From contig DAIMNI010000016.1 in NCBI GenBank assembly GCA_036720245.1, positions 1 through 38,506 of the forward strand: a DNA stretch of 38,506 bases, given 5' to 3'. This stretch comes from JAAZMA01 sp036720245. GTDB lineage: Bacteria > Bacillota > Clostridia > Tissierellales > Tepidimicrobiaceae. Position numbers and translations under genes: made by a program. The notes under the pieces are model-generated. The model was not told the DNA's origin. It saw only the letters and a program-made list of their open reading frames with translations, and made no database searches. Of the stretch, positions 7,537-15,549 are shown one piece after another (position 1 is the stretch's first letter; each line of letters starts with the position of its first letter).

Positions 7537-8581
7537 TAAAACCTTATTTAAAAAAGATTTTAATATGGTGAAGGTTTTAGTATTGTCTATAGCCGTAGTA
7601 TTATTTATTTCGATTACAATCAATATATTATATGCAGGGAATTCTTTTAATAAACGAGAAAAAAGCTATATAGAACATGGAGATGAATATAATAGAGAAG
7701 ATTTGATAGACACATATAGGGCAAGAACAGATTGGGTATTAGGCGATTTTAGTGATTTTAATATATCTAATATTTTTATTATATTTGCAATGCCTATTGC
7801 TTTAATTGCCATATTATTTGGAGAGGAGAAAAGGAAAAAGACTTTTGAAGTATTACAGGCAATGCCCTATACTAGATATGAAATATTTTTTAATAAATTA
7901 TTGGTATCTTTAGCATCTATTGCATTGCCTTTTATTTTAAATGGATTGATTATGATATTGGCATTGGCTTTTTCACCTACTTTAAGGATGTTTTATTCAG
8001 TGGAACAGGTAATTAAATGGATATTAATATACTCCTATTATCAATTGCCTATTTTAGCCTTTGCCTTATTATTTGCAACTCTTACAGCTAATACAATTTC
8101 TCATGTAATCCTAACTGCAATATTTTTAATATTTCCTTTAGGTTTTGCTGTATTAATCTTTTGGAATTTGGCAGGTTTTGGCTTTAGAATATCAAGTATA
8201 TTTTTTGATGATATATTAGCAAGTCTTATAATGTATACGCCAGCAGGTGTATTAATACTCCAAGGGGGTAAAATCTATCTTATATATATTTTGGCTTCAA
8301 TAGTGATGATAATTATATCTAAAATATTATTTGATAAAAATAAAATTGAAAGAAATGGCGAAACTTTAGAATTTGAAAGCACTGAAGGATTTTTTAAATT
8401 TGGAGTAGCTATATGTACAGCACTTTTATTTGGAGTAGTATTTTATTGGATGTTCAGCGATTTTATTTCTCTATCCCAAGGGGCTACAATTTTAGTAATG
8501 CTCTTAGGCTATATAGTAGGGGGCATATTAGGATATTTAGCAGCTAATTTAAGCATAAAAGCCAATAGGTCTAAGGCTTAA
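7511..8581 (+). CDS. ABC-2-type permease (YtrC-like) of the GntR-regulated transporter
   Basis: 356 residues, with GGGAGGTG just upstream of the ATG. It has an N-terminal membrane anchor (about 17-40), a short extracytoplasmic loop (about 40-80), then five or more hydrophobic segments. The cytoplasmic loop after the second segment, with EEKRKKTFEVLQAMPYTRYE, is the usual ABC-2 coupling region. Its start overlaps the end of the ATPase gene by 26 bases, indicating translational coupling. It probably forms an exporter or sensing complex with that ATPase. The substrate is not evident; antibiotic or lipid-linked cell-wall intermediates are the usual suggestion for this family. Confidence 0.8.
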   Translation: MDLKILSFNKTLFKKDFNMVKVLVLSIAVVLFISITINILYAGNSFNKREKSYIEHGDEYNREDLIDTYRARTDWVLGDFSDFNISNIFIIFAMPIALIAILFGEEKRKKTFEVLQAMPYTRYEIFFNKLLVSLASIALPFILNGLIMILALAFSPTLRMFYSVEQVIKWILIYSYYQLPILAFALLFATLTANTISHVILTAIFLIFPLGFAVLIFWNLAGFGFRISSIFFDDILASLIMYTPAGVLILQGGKIYLIYILASIVMIIISKILFDKNKIERNGETLEFESTEGFFKFGVAICTALLFGVVFYWMFSDFISLSQGATILVMLLGYIVGGILGYLAANLSIKANRSKA

Positions 8582-8854
8582 AAGATGCACTATGGGCAGT
8601 TTACGAAACTGATGAAAAAGCACTTTCTATGTCATCCTGAGCGTAAGCTACCTATATCCCTTTCAATGGGTGTGCAGAGCCGAAGGATCTTTAAACAGCA
8701 GAAAGCCGAGATCCTTCACTACGTTCAGGATGACAGATGGCATGGGTAGGTGGCATGGGGACTTTTTGTTTGCCACCTAAGGATTTCGTATATGATTATA
8801 ATCCCATTATTGGGGTAATATTATATAGTAATATACAAAAAGGACGGTCTTGGG
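8582..8854. other. Gene-free stretch with repeat elements
   Basis: This 273-base interval has no plausible gene. It contains a small palindrome CAGTTT-acg-AAACTG (8597-8611), the MITE-like repeat at 8630-8735, a 9-bp hairpin TAGGTGGCA / TGCCACCTA (8747-8755 and 8771-8779) and the leader of the PAP2 gene. Confidence 0.6.
8630..8735 (+). repeat. MITE-like intergenic repeat, copy 1
   Basis: A 106-base element with perfect 11-base terminal inverted repeats TGTCATCCTGA (8630-8640) and TCAGGATGACA (8725-8735). It encloses inner complementary segments GAAGGATCT and GAGATCCTTC. It is present in inverted orientation at 13534-13640 with clear identity over its whole length, including a conserved block CCCTTTCAATGGGTGTGCAG. 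It has no coding capacity. Repeats with TGTCATCCTGAgCG termini occur in many bacterial genomes (from memory). Confidence 0.85.
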
Positions 8855-9397
8855 ATGAAAAATGCTTTCAAATGGTTTGATGAGAAACTTATAGATATTT
8901 TAAATCATAAATTAAACAATAGATTTTTAGATAAGTTCATGCTTTTATTTACAAACTTTGGTGGTGGAATATTCACCACCTGTTTTACATTGGTTTTAAT
9001 TTTATTAGGTAATGGAAAGGCTAGATTTATAGGTTTGCAAATAGGAATAACTTTAATAATTTCCCAGACAATTACCTATAGTTTGAAGGCATTATTAGGT
9101 AGGGAAAGGCCTTATAATATACTTAAAAATTTAAATACCTTTGATATTATTTTAAAAGATCATTCTTTTCCCTCTGGCCATACTTCGGCAAGTTTTGCCA
9201 TAGCCACAGCTATAGCTTTTAATATGCCTCAAATTGCTATTATAGTATATCTAATTGCCTTGATTATAGGAATTTCTAGAATATATCTTGGAGTTCACTA
9301 TCCTACAGATGTGGCAGGAGGAATTATAGTAGGCATTGGATCAGCAGCTATAGTGCATTGGGGGTTCTCTTTTTTGCATTTTCAAATGCTAGTTTAA
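8855..9397 (+). CDS. PAP2-family membrane phosphatase
   Basis: 180 residues. The three catalytic signatures of the type 2 phosphatidic acid phosphatase superfamily are all present: KALLGRERP (Kx6RP), FPSGHTS (PSGH) and SRIYLGVHYPTD (SRx5Hx3D). Around them are about five membrane segments. Substrates of such proteins include undecaprenyl pyrophosphate, phosphatidic acid and phosphatidylglycerophosphate. An undecaprenyl-PP phosphatase (BcrC-like) role is plausible but not shown. It stands alone, with AAAAGGA about 11 bases before the ATG. Confidence 0.85.
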   Translation: MKNAFKWFDEKLIDILNHKLNNRFLDKFMLLFTNFGGGIFTTCFTLVLILLGNGKARFIGLQIGITLIISQTITYSLKALLGRERPYNILKNLNTFDIILKDHSFPSGHTSASFAIATAIAFNMPQIAIIVYLIALIIGISRIYLGVHYPTDVAGGIIVGIGSAAIVHWGFSFLHFQMLV

Positions 9398-9425
9398 AAT
9401 ACTTCAAAAGTGGTATATTTTTTTA

Positions 9426-9454
9426 TTGACAAATTTCCCAAAACAGCATATAAT
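9426..9454 (+). promoter_or_regulatory. Perfect-consensus promoter of the metal ATPase gene
   Basis: TTGACA (9426-9431), exactly 17 bases, TATAAT (9449-9454). Transcription would start near 9461, at the edge of the palindrome at 9465-9484. A promoter this strong needs a repressor, which agrees with the operator. Confidence 0.9.
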
Positions 9455-9464
9455 ATTATTAAAC

Positions 9465-9484
9465 ATATGAACAAGTACTCATAT
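9465..9484 (+). promoter_or_regulatory. ArsR/SmtB-type (CzrA/CadC-like) operator
   Basis: ATATGAACAAGTACTCATAT is an imperfect 20-base palindrome (outer arms ATATGA / TCATAT). It matches the known ATATGAACAN-type operators of ArsR/SmtB metal sensors and lies just downstream of the promoter of a Zn/Cd-type ATPase. No ArsR gene is in the window, so the repressor must be encoded elsewhere. Confidence 0.75.
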
Positions 9485-9513
9485 ATTTAATGGTTGTAAA
9501 GGGGGAATTCAAT

Positions 9514-11631
9514 ATGAAAGAGATTGTACTAGAATTAGAAGGTCTTAATTGTGCAGGTTGTGCTGCAAAAATTGAAGAACTTACAAATGATATTGATGGT
9601 GTGGATAGTGCTAGTTTAGATTTTGTAAATAAAAAATTAAGAGTAAATGTAGAAGATGAGGAATCCCAAAACATCACTAATGAAATTAAAACCATAGTAA
9701 ATACCTTAGAGCCTCATGTATTGGTTATAGAAAAGGGCAAAAATAACCATTCTCATTCTCATGATCATGGTCATTCCCACTCTCACGATCACGGGGATAT
9801 TAATAAAGCTGATATTCTAAAATTAATAATAGGTGGAATATTATTTATTATTCCCTATTTATTTAAATTAGAGGGTAATTTTAGACTTTTGGTTTATCTT
9901 GCGGCTTATATAGTAATTGGTCTAGAAATAATTATAATTGCCATTAGAAATGTATTGGCGGGGCAGCCCTTTGATGAATTTTTCCTTATGACTGTGGCAA
10001 CGGCTGGTGCCTTTATAATTGGAGAATATCCTGAGGCCGTGGCAGTTATGCTATTTTATCAAGTAGGGGAATTTTTTCAAGGTTTGGCAGTTAGTCATTC
10101 TAGAAAGTCTATATCTTCGCTATTAGATATTAGACCAGATTATGCTAATTTAGAGACAAATGGTAAAATAGAAATTGTAGAACCAGAAGATGTCCATGTA
10201 GGGGATTATATTATAATTAAACCTGGGGAAAAAGTGCCTCTAGATGGAATCATTCTAGAAGGGAAATCCTCTATGGATACATCTAATATAACTGGAGAAT
10301 CTGTACCTAGAACTGTAAATACAGGGGAGGCTATCCTATCTGGATTTGTGAATAAAGAAGGATTATTAAAAGTAGAGGTAGTTAAGGAATTTGGAGAATC
10401 TACTGTTTCTAAAATCTTAGATTTAGTAGAGAATGCCTCTTCTAAAAAAGCACCTACTGAAAATTTTATAACTAAATTTGCAAGATATTATACACCAGTA
10501 GTAGTATATACTGCACTTTTTATTGGGCTAATTGTCCCATTATTATTTGGTTATGATATTAAAGATTGGGCTTATAGGGCTTTTGTATTCTTAGTAATAT
10601 CTTGTCCCTGTGCCTTAGTTATATCTATTCCCCTAGGATTTTTTGGTGGAATTGGAGGGGCTTCTAAATCTGGAATACTGATTAAAGGTGGAAATTATTT
10701 AGAAGGTTTAAATGATATAGATACATTGGTATTTGATAAAACAGGAACTATTACTAAGGGAAGCTTTGATGTAGTTAGCATAGAAGCTTATGGAGATGTT
10801 TCTAAAGAAGAAGTATTAGAATTAGCAGCCTATGGGGAAGTTTTTTCCAATCATCCCATAGGAATATCTATAGTAGAGACATATGGTAAAGAAATAGATA
10901 AAAACAAAATAAAAAATTACAAAGAAATACCAGGACATGGAATAGAAGCAGAAATTCATGGGGAAAAAGTTTTAATTGGAAATAAAAAATTATTTATGAA
11001 AAATAACATAAATATTTTAGAAAAGGATTCTATAGGAACTGTGGTATATATTGGGAAAGGCAATAGCCATATAGGAACCATAGAAATATCTGATGAATTA
11101 AAAGAAAATGTAGGAGAGCATATTAAGGATATAAAATCTCAAGGTATAAATACTATAATGTTATCAGGAGATAATGAGTTGATTGCTGAAAAGGTTGGGA
11201 ATTTAGTTGGCATAGATAAAGTATATGGGGATTTATTACCTCAAGATAAGGTATCTATATTTGAAAAAATTATGGAAGAAAATCCTGGGAAAGTGGCATT
11301 TGTTGGAGATGGGGTAAATGATGCACCAGTACTAGCTAGGGCAGATATAGGTATAGCTATGGGAGGATTAGGTTCGGATGCAGCCATAGAGGCTTCGGAT
11401 ATAGTAATAATGACAGATGAAATTGGGAAAATTAATACGGGGATTAAAATTGCCAAAAATACTAAAAAAATAGTTACTCAAAATATAGTATTAGCTCTTG
11501 GAATAAAATTAATAGTCCTAAGCCTAGGTGTCTTTGGCAAGGCTACTATGTGGGAAGCAGTTTTTGCAGATGTGGGTGTTTCCATAATTGCTATATTTAA
11601 TTCTATTAGGGCATTAAAAGTAGAAGAATAA
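9514..11631 (+). CDS. P1B-type heavy-metal-translocating ATPase (Zn/Cd/Pb efflux)
   Basis: 705 residues from the ATG at 9514 (AAAGGGGGA upstream; the ATG at 9490 lacks a ribosome site). Order: HMA domain with GLNCAGC (Cys13, Cys16), a His/Asp-rich linker (about 79-93), membrane helices, TGES actuator (259-262), the metal-site motif SCPCAL (CPC 364-366), DKTGT with phosphorylated Asp408, the SNHPIG nucleotide-binding motif, LSGDN, and the GDGVNDAPVL hinge. The CPC motif with HMA and His-rich tract fits the ZntA/CadA subgroup, exporting Zn2+, Cd2+ or Pb2+. It is a single-gene unit with its own promoter, operator and terminator. Confidence 0.93.
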   Translation: MKEIVLELEGLNCAGCAAKIEELTNDIDGVDSASLDFVNKKLRVNVEDEESQNITNEIKTIVNTLEPHVLVIEKGKNNHSHSHDHGHSHSHDHGDINKADILKLIIGGILFIIPYLFKLEGNFRLLVYLAAYIVIGLEIIIIAIRNVLAGQPFDEFFLMTVATAGAFIIGEYPEAVAVMLFYQVGEFFQGLAVSHSRKSISSLLDIRPDYANLETNGKIEIVEPEDVHVGDYIIIKPGEKVPLDGIILEGKSSMDTSNITGESVPRTVNTGEAILSGFVNKEGLLKVEVVKEFGESTVSKILDLVENASSKKAPTENFITKFARYYTPVVVYTALFIGLIVPLLFGYDIKDWAYRAFVFLVISCPCALVISIPLGFFGGIGGASKSGILIKGGNYLEGLNDIDTLVFDKTGTITKGSFDVVSIEAYGDVSKEEVLELAAYGEVFSNHPIGISIVETYGKEIDKNKIKNYKEIPGHGIEAEIHGEKVLIGNKKLFMKNNINILEKDSIGTVVYIGKGNSHIGTIEISDELKENVGEHIKDIKSQGINTIMLSGDNELIAEKVGNLVGIDKVYGDLLPQDKVSIFEKIMEENPGKVAFVGDGVNDAPVLARADIGIAMGGLGSDAAIEASDIVIMTDEIGKINTGIKIAKNTKKIVTQNIVLALGIKLIVLSLGVFGKATMWEAVFADVGVSIIAIFNSIRALKVEE

Positions 11632-11652
11632 AATATATTATAGTATAATATA

Positions 11653-11687
11653 ATTAGGTTAGGCTATAGGTCTAATCTAATTTTTTT
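11653..11687 (+). terminator. Intrinsic terminator after the metal ATPase gene
   Basis: The 10-bp stem ATTAGGTTAG / CTAATCTAAT (11653-11662 and 11672-11681, one G-U pair) is followed by a run of seven T. Confidence 0.85.
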
Positions 11688-11746
11688 AATTTATTTTTTA
11701 ATATGTGTTAAACTATAATTATATAAAATTATTAGAGGTGTATTTG

Positions 11747-12694
11747 ATGAAATCTAGTTTAAACAATTTAGACAGAAAAGAAAACTATATAATACTTGCA
11801 GAAAGCGCATATTTAGATGGAGATTTGGAAAAATCCTTAAAGTTTTATTCTCGTGCTCTTCAGTTTACAAATAATAGAACAGAAAATATAGGTATATTAT
11901 ATAATATTGCAATAATATATGATGAAATAGATATACCAGAAAAGGCTTTAAAGATATATAATAAAATTATCCAATTAGACCATAGAGAAGCGGGAGCTTT
12001 CTACGGTATGGGTACCATGTATGAAAGATTGGGGGAAAGGGAAATTGCTTTAAAATCCTATTTTAAGGCTACAGAAATTGACCCACATTATGATAGAGCT
12101 TTTTTCTACATAGCCAATATATATGATGAAATAGGTGAAAAAGAAAAGGCAATTTTATACTATAAAAAAGTAGTAGATTTGGTACCAGAAGATTTTATGG
12201 CATATAATAATTTAGGCTCTATTTATGAGGAAATGGGTGAAAACGATAAGGCCTACAGAGCGATTATAAAAAGTTTAGACCTAAATCCAGATTACTATAG
12301 AGCATTATTTAATTTAGGTGTAATTTATAAAAAAATGGATAAGTACGAAAAAGCCATAGAATATTATGACAAATCCATAGAGAAAAACCAAAATTATTCT
12401 TACTCATATTTAAATAAATCAGCCATTTATATAGAATGGAAGGAATACGAAAAATCCATTGAAATATTATCAGAGGGAATACTACACAATCCCTATGCTG
12501 AATATCTATATTATAATAGAGCTTGCTGCTATGTAAAATTAGGTAAGATAGACAAAGCCATATTTGATTTAAGAAAATCCATAATATTGTATCCCAGTAT
12601 AATAGATATGGCAAAGAAAGATGAAGATTTTAATAGTATAAGAAATGATGAAAGATTTATTTCATTAATAGAGGATAAAGATTTGATAAAATAA
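11747..12694 (+). CDS. Tetratricopeptide-repeat protein
   Basis: 315 residues from the ATG at 11747 (AGAGGTG upstream), chosen over the ATG at 11705. About eight TPR units run through the protein, with the usual A/G/Y/A pattern, for example AFYGMGTMYERLGEREIALK and AYNNLGSIYEEMGENDKAYR. There is no signal peptide or membrane segment, so it is a cytoplasmic scaffold. The C-terminal segment DFNSIRNDERFISLI is a common ending of Firmicute TPR proteins. Partners cannot be told from the sequence. It lies 49 bases upstream of the methionine aminopeptidase gene and may be co-transcribed with it. Confidence 0.88.
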   Translation: MKSSLNNLDRKENYIILAESAYLDGDLEKSLKFYSRALQFTNNRTENIGILYNIAIIYDEIDIPEKALKIYNKIIQLDHREAGAFYGMGTMYERLGEREIALKSYFKATEIDPHYDRAFFYIANIYDEIGEKEKAILYYKKVVDLVPEDFMAYNNLGSIYEEMGENDKAYRAIIKSLDLNPDYYRALFNLGVIYKKMDKYEKAIEYYDKSIEKNQNYSYSYLNKSAIYIEWKEYEKSIEILSEGILHNPYAEYLYYNRACCYVKLGKIDKAIFDLRKSIILYPSIIDMAKKDEDFNSIRNDERFISLIEDKDLIK

Positions 12695-12743
12695 TGTTTT
12701 TTTGTTATAAATATATTAGAATTATATAGAAAGGATTGAGTAT

Positions 12744-13493
12744 ATGATAATAATTAAGACAGAAGAAGAAATTCAAATGATGAAAAGAGCCGGTGAGATT
12801 CTAGCCAATGTCCATAAGGAATTAGCTAAAATAATAAAACCAGGTATTACTACCTATGAAATAGATAATTTTGTAGAAGAATATTTAAAAAAACACAATG
12901 CCACTCCAGAACAAAAAGGTTATAAAGGCTTTCCCTATGCTATTTGTGCCTCAGTAAATGATGAAATCTGCCATGGCTTTCCTAAAAAAGAACCATTAAA
13001 AGATGGAGATATTATAGCTGTGGATATGGTAGTAAATTTAAATGGTTGGTTGGCAGATTCTGCTTGGTCTTATGGTGTTGGAAATATTTCTGAAAAGGCA
13101 CAAAAACTTTTAGATGTAACTAAAAAAGCCCTTTATATAGGAATAGAACAAGCAGTAATAGGCAATAGAATAGGAGATATATCCCATGCTATTCAGACAT
13201 ATGTAGAATCCCAAGGGTTTTCCATAGTAAAGGATTTTGTAGGCCATGGCATAGGAAGAAATATGCACGAAGACCCACAGGTACCTCATTTTGGTAGACC
13301 AGGTAGAGGACCTAGATTAATGGAAGGAATGGTATTAACTATAGAGCCTATGGTGAATATAGGAAAATATAATTGTACTATAGATGACAATGACTGGACA
13401 GCTAGAACCCTAGACGGCAGCCTATCAGCCCAATACGAACACACCTTAGCCATTACAAAGGACGGGCCATTGATAATAACAGATCAGGATTAG
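12744..13493 (+). CDS. map: Type I methionine aminopeptidase
   Basis: 249 residues. It removes the N-terminal Met from nascent proteins. The five metal ligands are visible: Asp in AVDMVV and Asp in LADSAW, His in VGHGIG, Glu in TIEPMV and Glu in QYEHT. The substrate His lies in ICHGFP. The length is that of a bare type Ia enzyme with no N-terminal zinc-finger extension. It is unlinked to the usual secY-adk-map ribosomal cluster, which suggests a second, stand-alone map as many Clostridia have. AAGGATTGAG precedes the ATG. Confidence 0.93.
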   Translation: MIIIKTEEEIQMMKRAGEILANVHKELAKIIKPGITTYEIDNFVEEYLKKHNATPEQKGYKGFPYAICASVNDEICHGFPKKEPLKDGDIIAVDMVVNLNGWLADSAWSYGVGNISEKAQKLLDVTKKALYIGIEQAVIGNRIGDISHAIQTYVESQGFSIVKDFVGHGIGRNMHEDPQVPHFGRPGRGPRLMEGMVLTIEPMVNIGKYNCTIDDNDWTARTLDGSLSAQYEHTLAITKDGPLIITDQD

Positions 13494-13799
13494 TGCACTG
13501 GGGACAGCCCGAGATCACTGAAAAAGTCTAAGCTGTCATCCTGAACGAATGTGAAGGATCTTGGCTTTTTGTAACTTAAAGATTCTTCGGCTCTGCACAC
13601 CCATTGAAAGGGATATAGGTAGCTTACGCTTAGAATGACAAAAAGGTACTTTATCAGCAGTTTCAGACAGCCCCTTTAAACTATATAACGGGAAAGGGTG
13701 CTAGTACATCTTCCAGACTATAAATAAGAAATCATAGATGGATATGAGTATAATTTATGGTATAATGATTAATATATATTTGCATGGGAGGTAGATAAT
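13494..13799. other. Gene-free stretch with MITE-like repeat and promoter-like sequence
   Basis: This 306-base interval holds GTGCACTGGGGACAG (13493-13507), a half of the palindrome at 38171-38193, then the second MITE-like copy. A leader follows with two TATAAT boxes near 13750 and 13760, and GGGAGGT before the next gene. No ORF with a ribosome site was seen. Confidence 0.6.
13534..13640 (-). repeat. MITE-like intergenic repeat, copy 2 (inverted relative to copy 1)
   Basis: 107 bases, the reverse complement of the element at 8630-8735. One terminal repeat is exact (TGTCATCCTGA at 13534-13544); the other is degraded (TAGAATGACA at 13631-13640). The central block matches copy 1 almost perfectly, and flanking similarity extends about 40 bases beyond one end. 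Confidence 0.85.
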
Positions 13800-14255
13800 A
13801 TGAAATTAGCAGAAGCATTAATACTAAGGGCAGATTTGCAAAAGAGAATAGAACAGCTAAAAAATAGATTGAGAAATAATGTAATGGTTCAAGAAGGGGA
13901 CAGTCCAAGTGAAGATCCAGAAGTTCTTTTAAAGGAATTTGAGGATTGCCAATTGGAATTAACAGATATTATAAAAAGAATAAATAAGACAAATAATGAA
14001 ACTATGTTTAATGAAAAATGGACATTAGCCGATGCATTGGCTGAAAGGGACGGATTATGGGAAAAAAGATTAGTGCTATCTTATGTGGCTGAGGAAGCTA
14101 GCATTAAACAAGATAGATATTCTAGAACAGAAATTAAATATATTAGTACAGTAAATGTAAAGGAATTACAAAAAGAAGCAGATAAATTATCAAAGGAATA
14201 TAGAGAATTAGATACGCAAATTCAAGGATTAAACTGGACTATAGACTTAATCTAA
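13800..14255 (+). CDS. DIP1984-family coiled-coil protein
   Basis: 151 residues, mostly alpha-helical with heptad-like repeats (Leu/Ile/Lys/Glu-rich). It starts MKLAEALILRADLQKRIEQL, followed by the characteristic helix and a second WTLADALAERDGL segment. It has no Cys, signal peptide or membrane segment. It matches the DIP1984 family (sometimes labelled septicolysin-like), whose function is not established. GGGAGGT lies 6 bases before the ATG. Confidence 0.8.
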   Translation: MKLAEALILRADLQKRIEQLKNRLRNNVMVQEGDSPSEDPEVLLKEFEDCQLELTDIIKRINKTNNETMFNEKWTLADALAERDGLWEKRLVLSYVAEEASIKQDRYSRTEIKYISTVNVKELQKEADKLSKEYRELDTQIQGLNWTIDLI

Positions 14256-14478
14256 AAAGTTGGTAGCTTTAATTATAAAGGTGAGTACAAAGCTAATATA
14301 ACAGCTTAAGTTATATAGATGGCGGCTTTGGAGCAAGGCCTGTGGTTCGACTCCACTATAACAAATTATGCTCATAAATGTAACATCAGTACAAATAGAT
14401 TGTTATTGTAACTACCATGTACTAATTTATAATTTTAGCGAGGGTGGGTAAGGGGTTATTTTAGATTGGAGTGAAGAC
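14256..14478. ncRNA. Structured non-coding stretch with tRNA-like T-arm, upstream of lrgAB-like genes
   Basis: 223 bases without a gene. Seen: the stem TAGCTTT / AAAGCTA (14264-14270 and 14289-14295); the hairpin ATATAAC / GTTATAT (14296-14302 and 14310-14316); GTTATA (14310-14315) also able to pair with TATAAC (14357-14362); a tRNA-like T-arm GTGG-TTCGACT-CCAC (14342-14356); and AGTACA / TGTACT (14388-14393 and 14418-14423). It is not a complete tRNA: there is no anticodon arm and no CCA. It could be a tRNA-derived remnant or a structured leader; I recognise no known riboswitch. Confidence 0.35.
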
Positions 14479-14838
14479 ATGAAAGCATTAAGGGAATTAG
14501 GAATTATTTTAGGAGTTTTATTTATATCTCATATAATACAAAATGCTACAAATATACCTATACCAAGTGCTGTATTGGGAATGTTTATATTACTTATACT
14601 TCTATTAACTGGAATTGTGGAATTGGAAATGATAGAAGGTGTAAGTAATTTTTTACTTGATCACCTAACATTCTTTTTTGTACCAGCAGGAATTAGTATA
14701 ATGACTCAATTTGATTTAATTAAAGATACTTGGGCTAGATTTTTATTGGTAGTATTTATTTCTACAGTTTTAGTCATTGCTATAACTGGAATTGTATCCC
14801 AAGCTTTATTAAAAAGAAAGGAGAGGAAAGGTATATGA
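14479..14838 (+). CDS. lrgA: LrgA/CidA-family holin-like membrane protein
   Basis: 119 residues with four hydrophobic segments. It carries typical LrgA/CidA features: an early SHIIQ stretch, IPIPSAVLGMFILLILLL, and LDHLTFFFVPAGISIM before the third segment. LrgA/CidA proteins are holin-like membrane proteins linked to murein hydrolase control, pyruvate uptake and overflow metabolism. It has TGGAGTG before the ATG and overlaps the lrgB-like gene by four bases (ATGA), so the pair is translationally coupled. It could be named cidA equally well. Confidence 0.88.
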   Translation: MKALRELGIILGVLFISHIIQNATNIPIPSAVLGMFILLILLLTGIVELEMIEGVSNFLLDHLTFFFVPAGISIMTQFDLIKDTWARFLLVVFISTVLVIAITGIVSQALLKRKERKGI

Positions 14839-15524
14839 GTTATTTTGACACACCACTTTTTGGAGTACTTATATCTATTGTAGCCTTTGAAATAGGATTA
14901 TGGCTCAATAAAAAAACTAAATCTGCTCTATTAAATCCTTTAATTATAGCTGTTGTTTTAATAATAGCTTTTTTACTAGGCTTTAATATAGATTATGAAA
15001 TATATAATAAAGGTGGAAGCATAATATCTTTTTTCTTAGGACCTGCTACGGTAGTTTTGGCAGTGCCTTTATATAAGCAAATAGAAAGGCTTAAAGAAAA
15101 CGCCTTTCCTATAATTGCAGGAATCTTAGTAGGTTCCATTGTAGCAATATTTAGTGTAGTTTATTTTGGAAAATTATTTAAATTAGATGAAATAATAATA
15201 CTATCCTTAATACCAAAATCTACAACGGCAGCAATTTCCATGGAAGTATCTAAAGAAATTGGAGGAATACCAGCATTAACCATGGCAGCCACAGTAATTG
15301 CAGGAGTTTTTGGAAATATTATAGGGACATCAATATGTAAATTATGTAGAATTGAAGATAGAATATCTATAGGAATAGGTATAGGTACAGCTTCCCATGC
15401 CGTAGGTACAGCAAAAGCTATGGAATTAGGAGAGATAGAAGGGGCAATGAGTTCATTGGCTATAGGCATGGCAGGGCTTATTACTGTAATAATTGTACCT
15501 TGGCTTATTAAAATATTATTATAA
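14835..15524 (+). CDS. lrgB: LrgB/CidB-family membrane protein
   Basis: 229 residues, six to eight hydrophobic segments. Family signatures: TPLFGVLISIVAFEIGLWL at the N-terminus, LGPATVVLAVPLYKQ, LIPKSTTAAISMEVSKEIGG and GTASHAVGTAKAMELGE. It is the partner of the LrgA-like protein just upstream (ATGA overlap). No LytSR two-component regulator is in the window. The gene is followed 25 bases later by a DUF445 protein, probably in the same transcript. Confidence 0.9.
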   Translation: MSYFDTPLFGVLISIVAFEIGLWLNKKTKSALLNPLIIAVVLIIAFLLGFNIDYEIYNKGGSIISFFLGPATVVLAVPLYKQIERLKENAFPIIAGILVGSIVAIFSVVYFGKLFKLDEIIILSLIPKSTTAAISMEVSKEIGGIPALTMAATVIAGVFGNIIGTSICKLCRIEDRISIGIGIGTASHAVGTAKAMELGEIEGAMSSLAIGMAGLITVIIVPWLIKILL

Positions 15525-15549
15525 TTTTTATTTTAGAAAGGGATACTTA

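Noticed and set aside
14440..14460. AGGGTGGGTAAGGGG resembling a T-box AGGGTGG motif
   Set aside because: The conserved GGTACCGCG continuation, specifier stem and terminator are absent.
15161..15469. 102-residue minus-strand open frame inside the lrgB-like gene
   Set aside because: Antisense shadow of a well-supported gene; no ribosome site and no domain.
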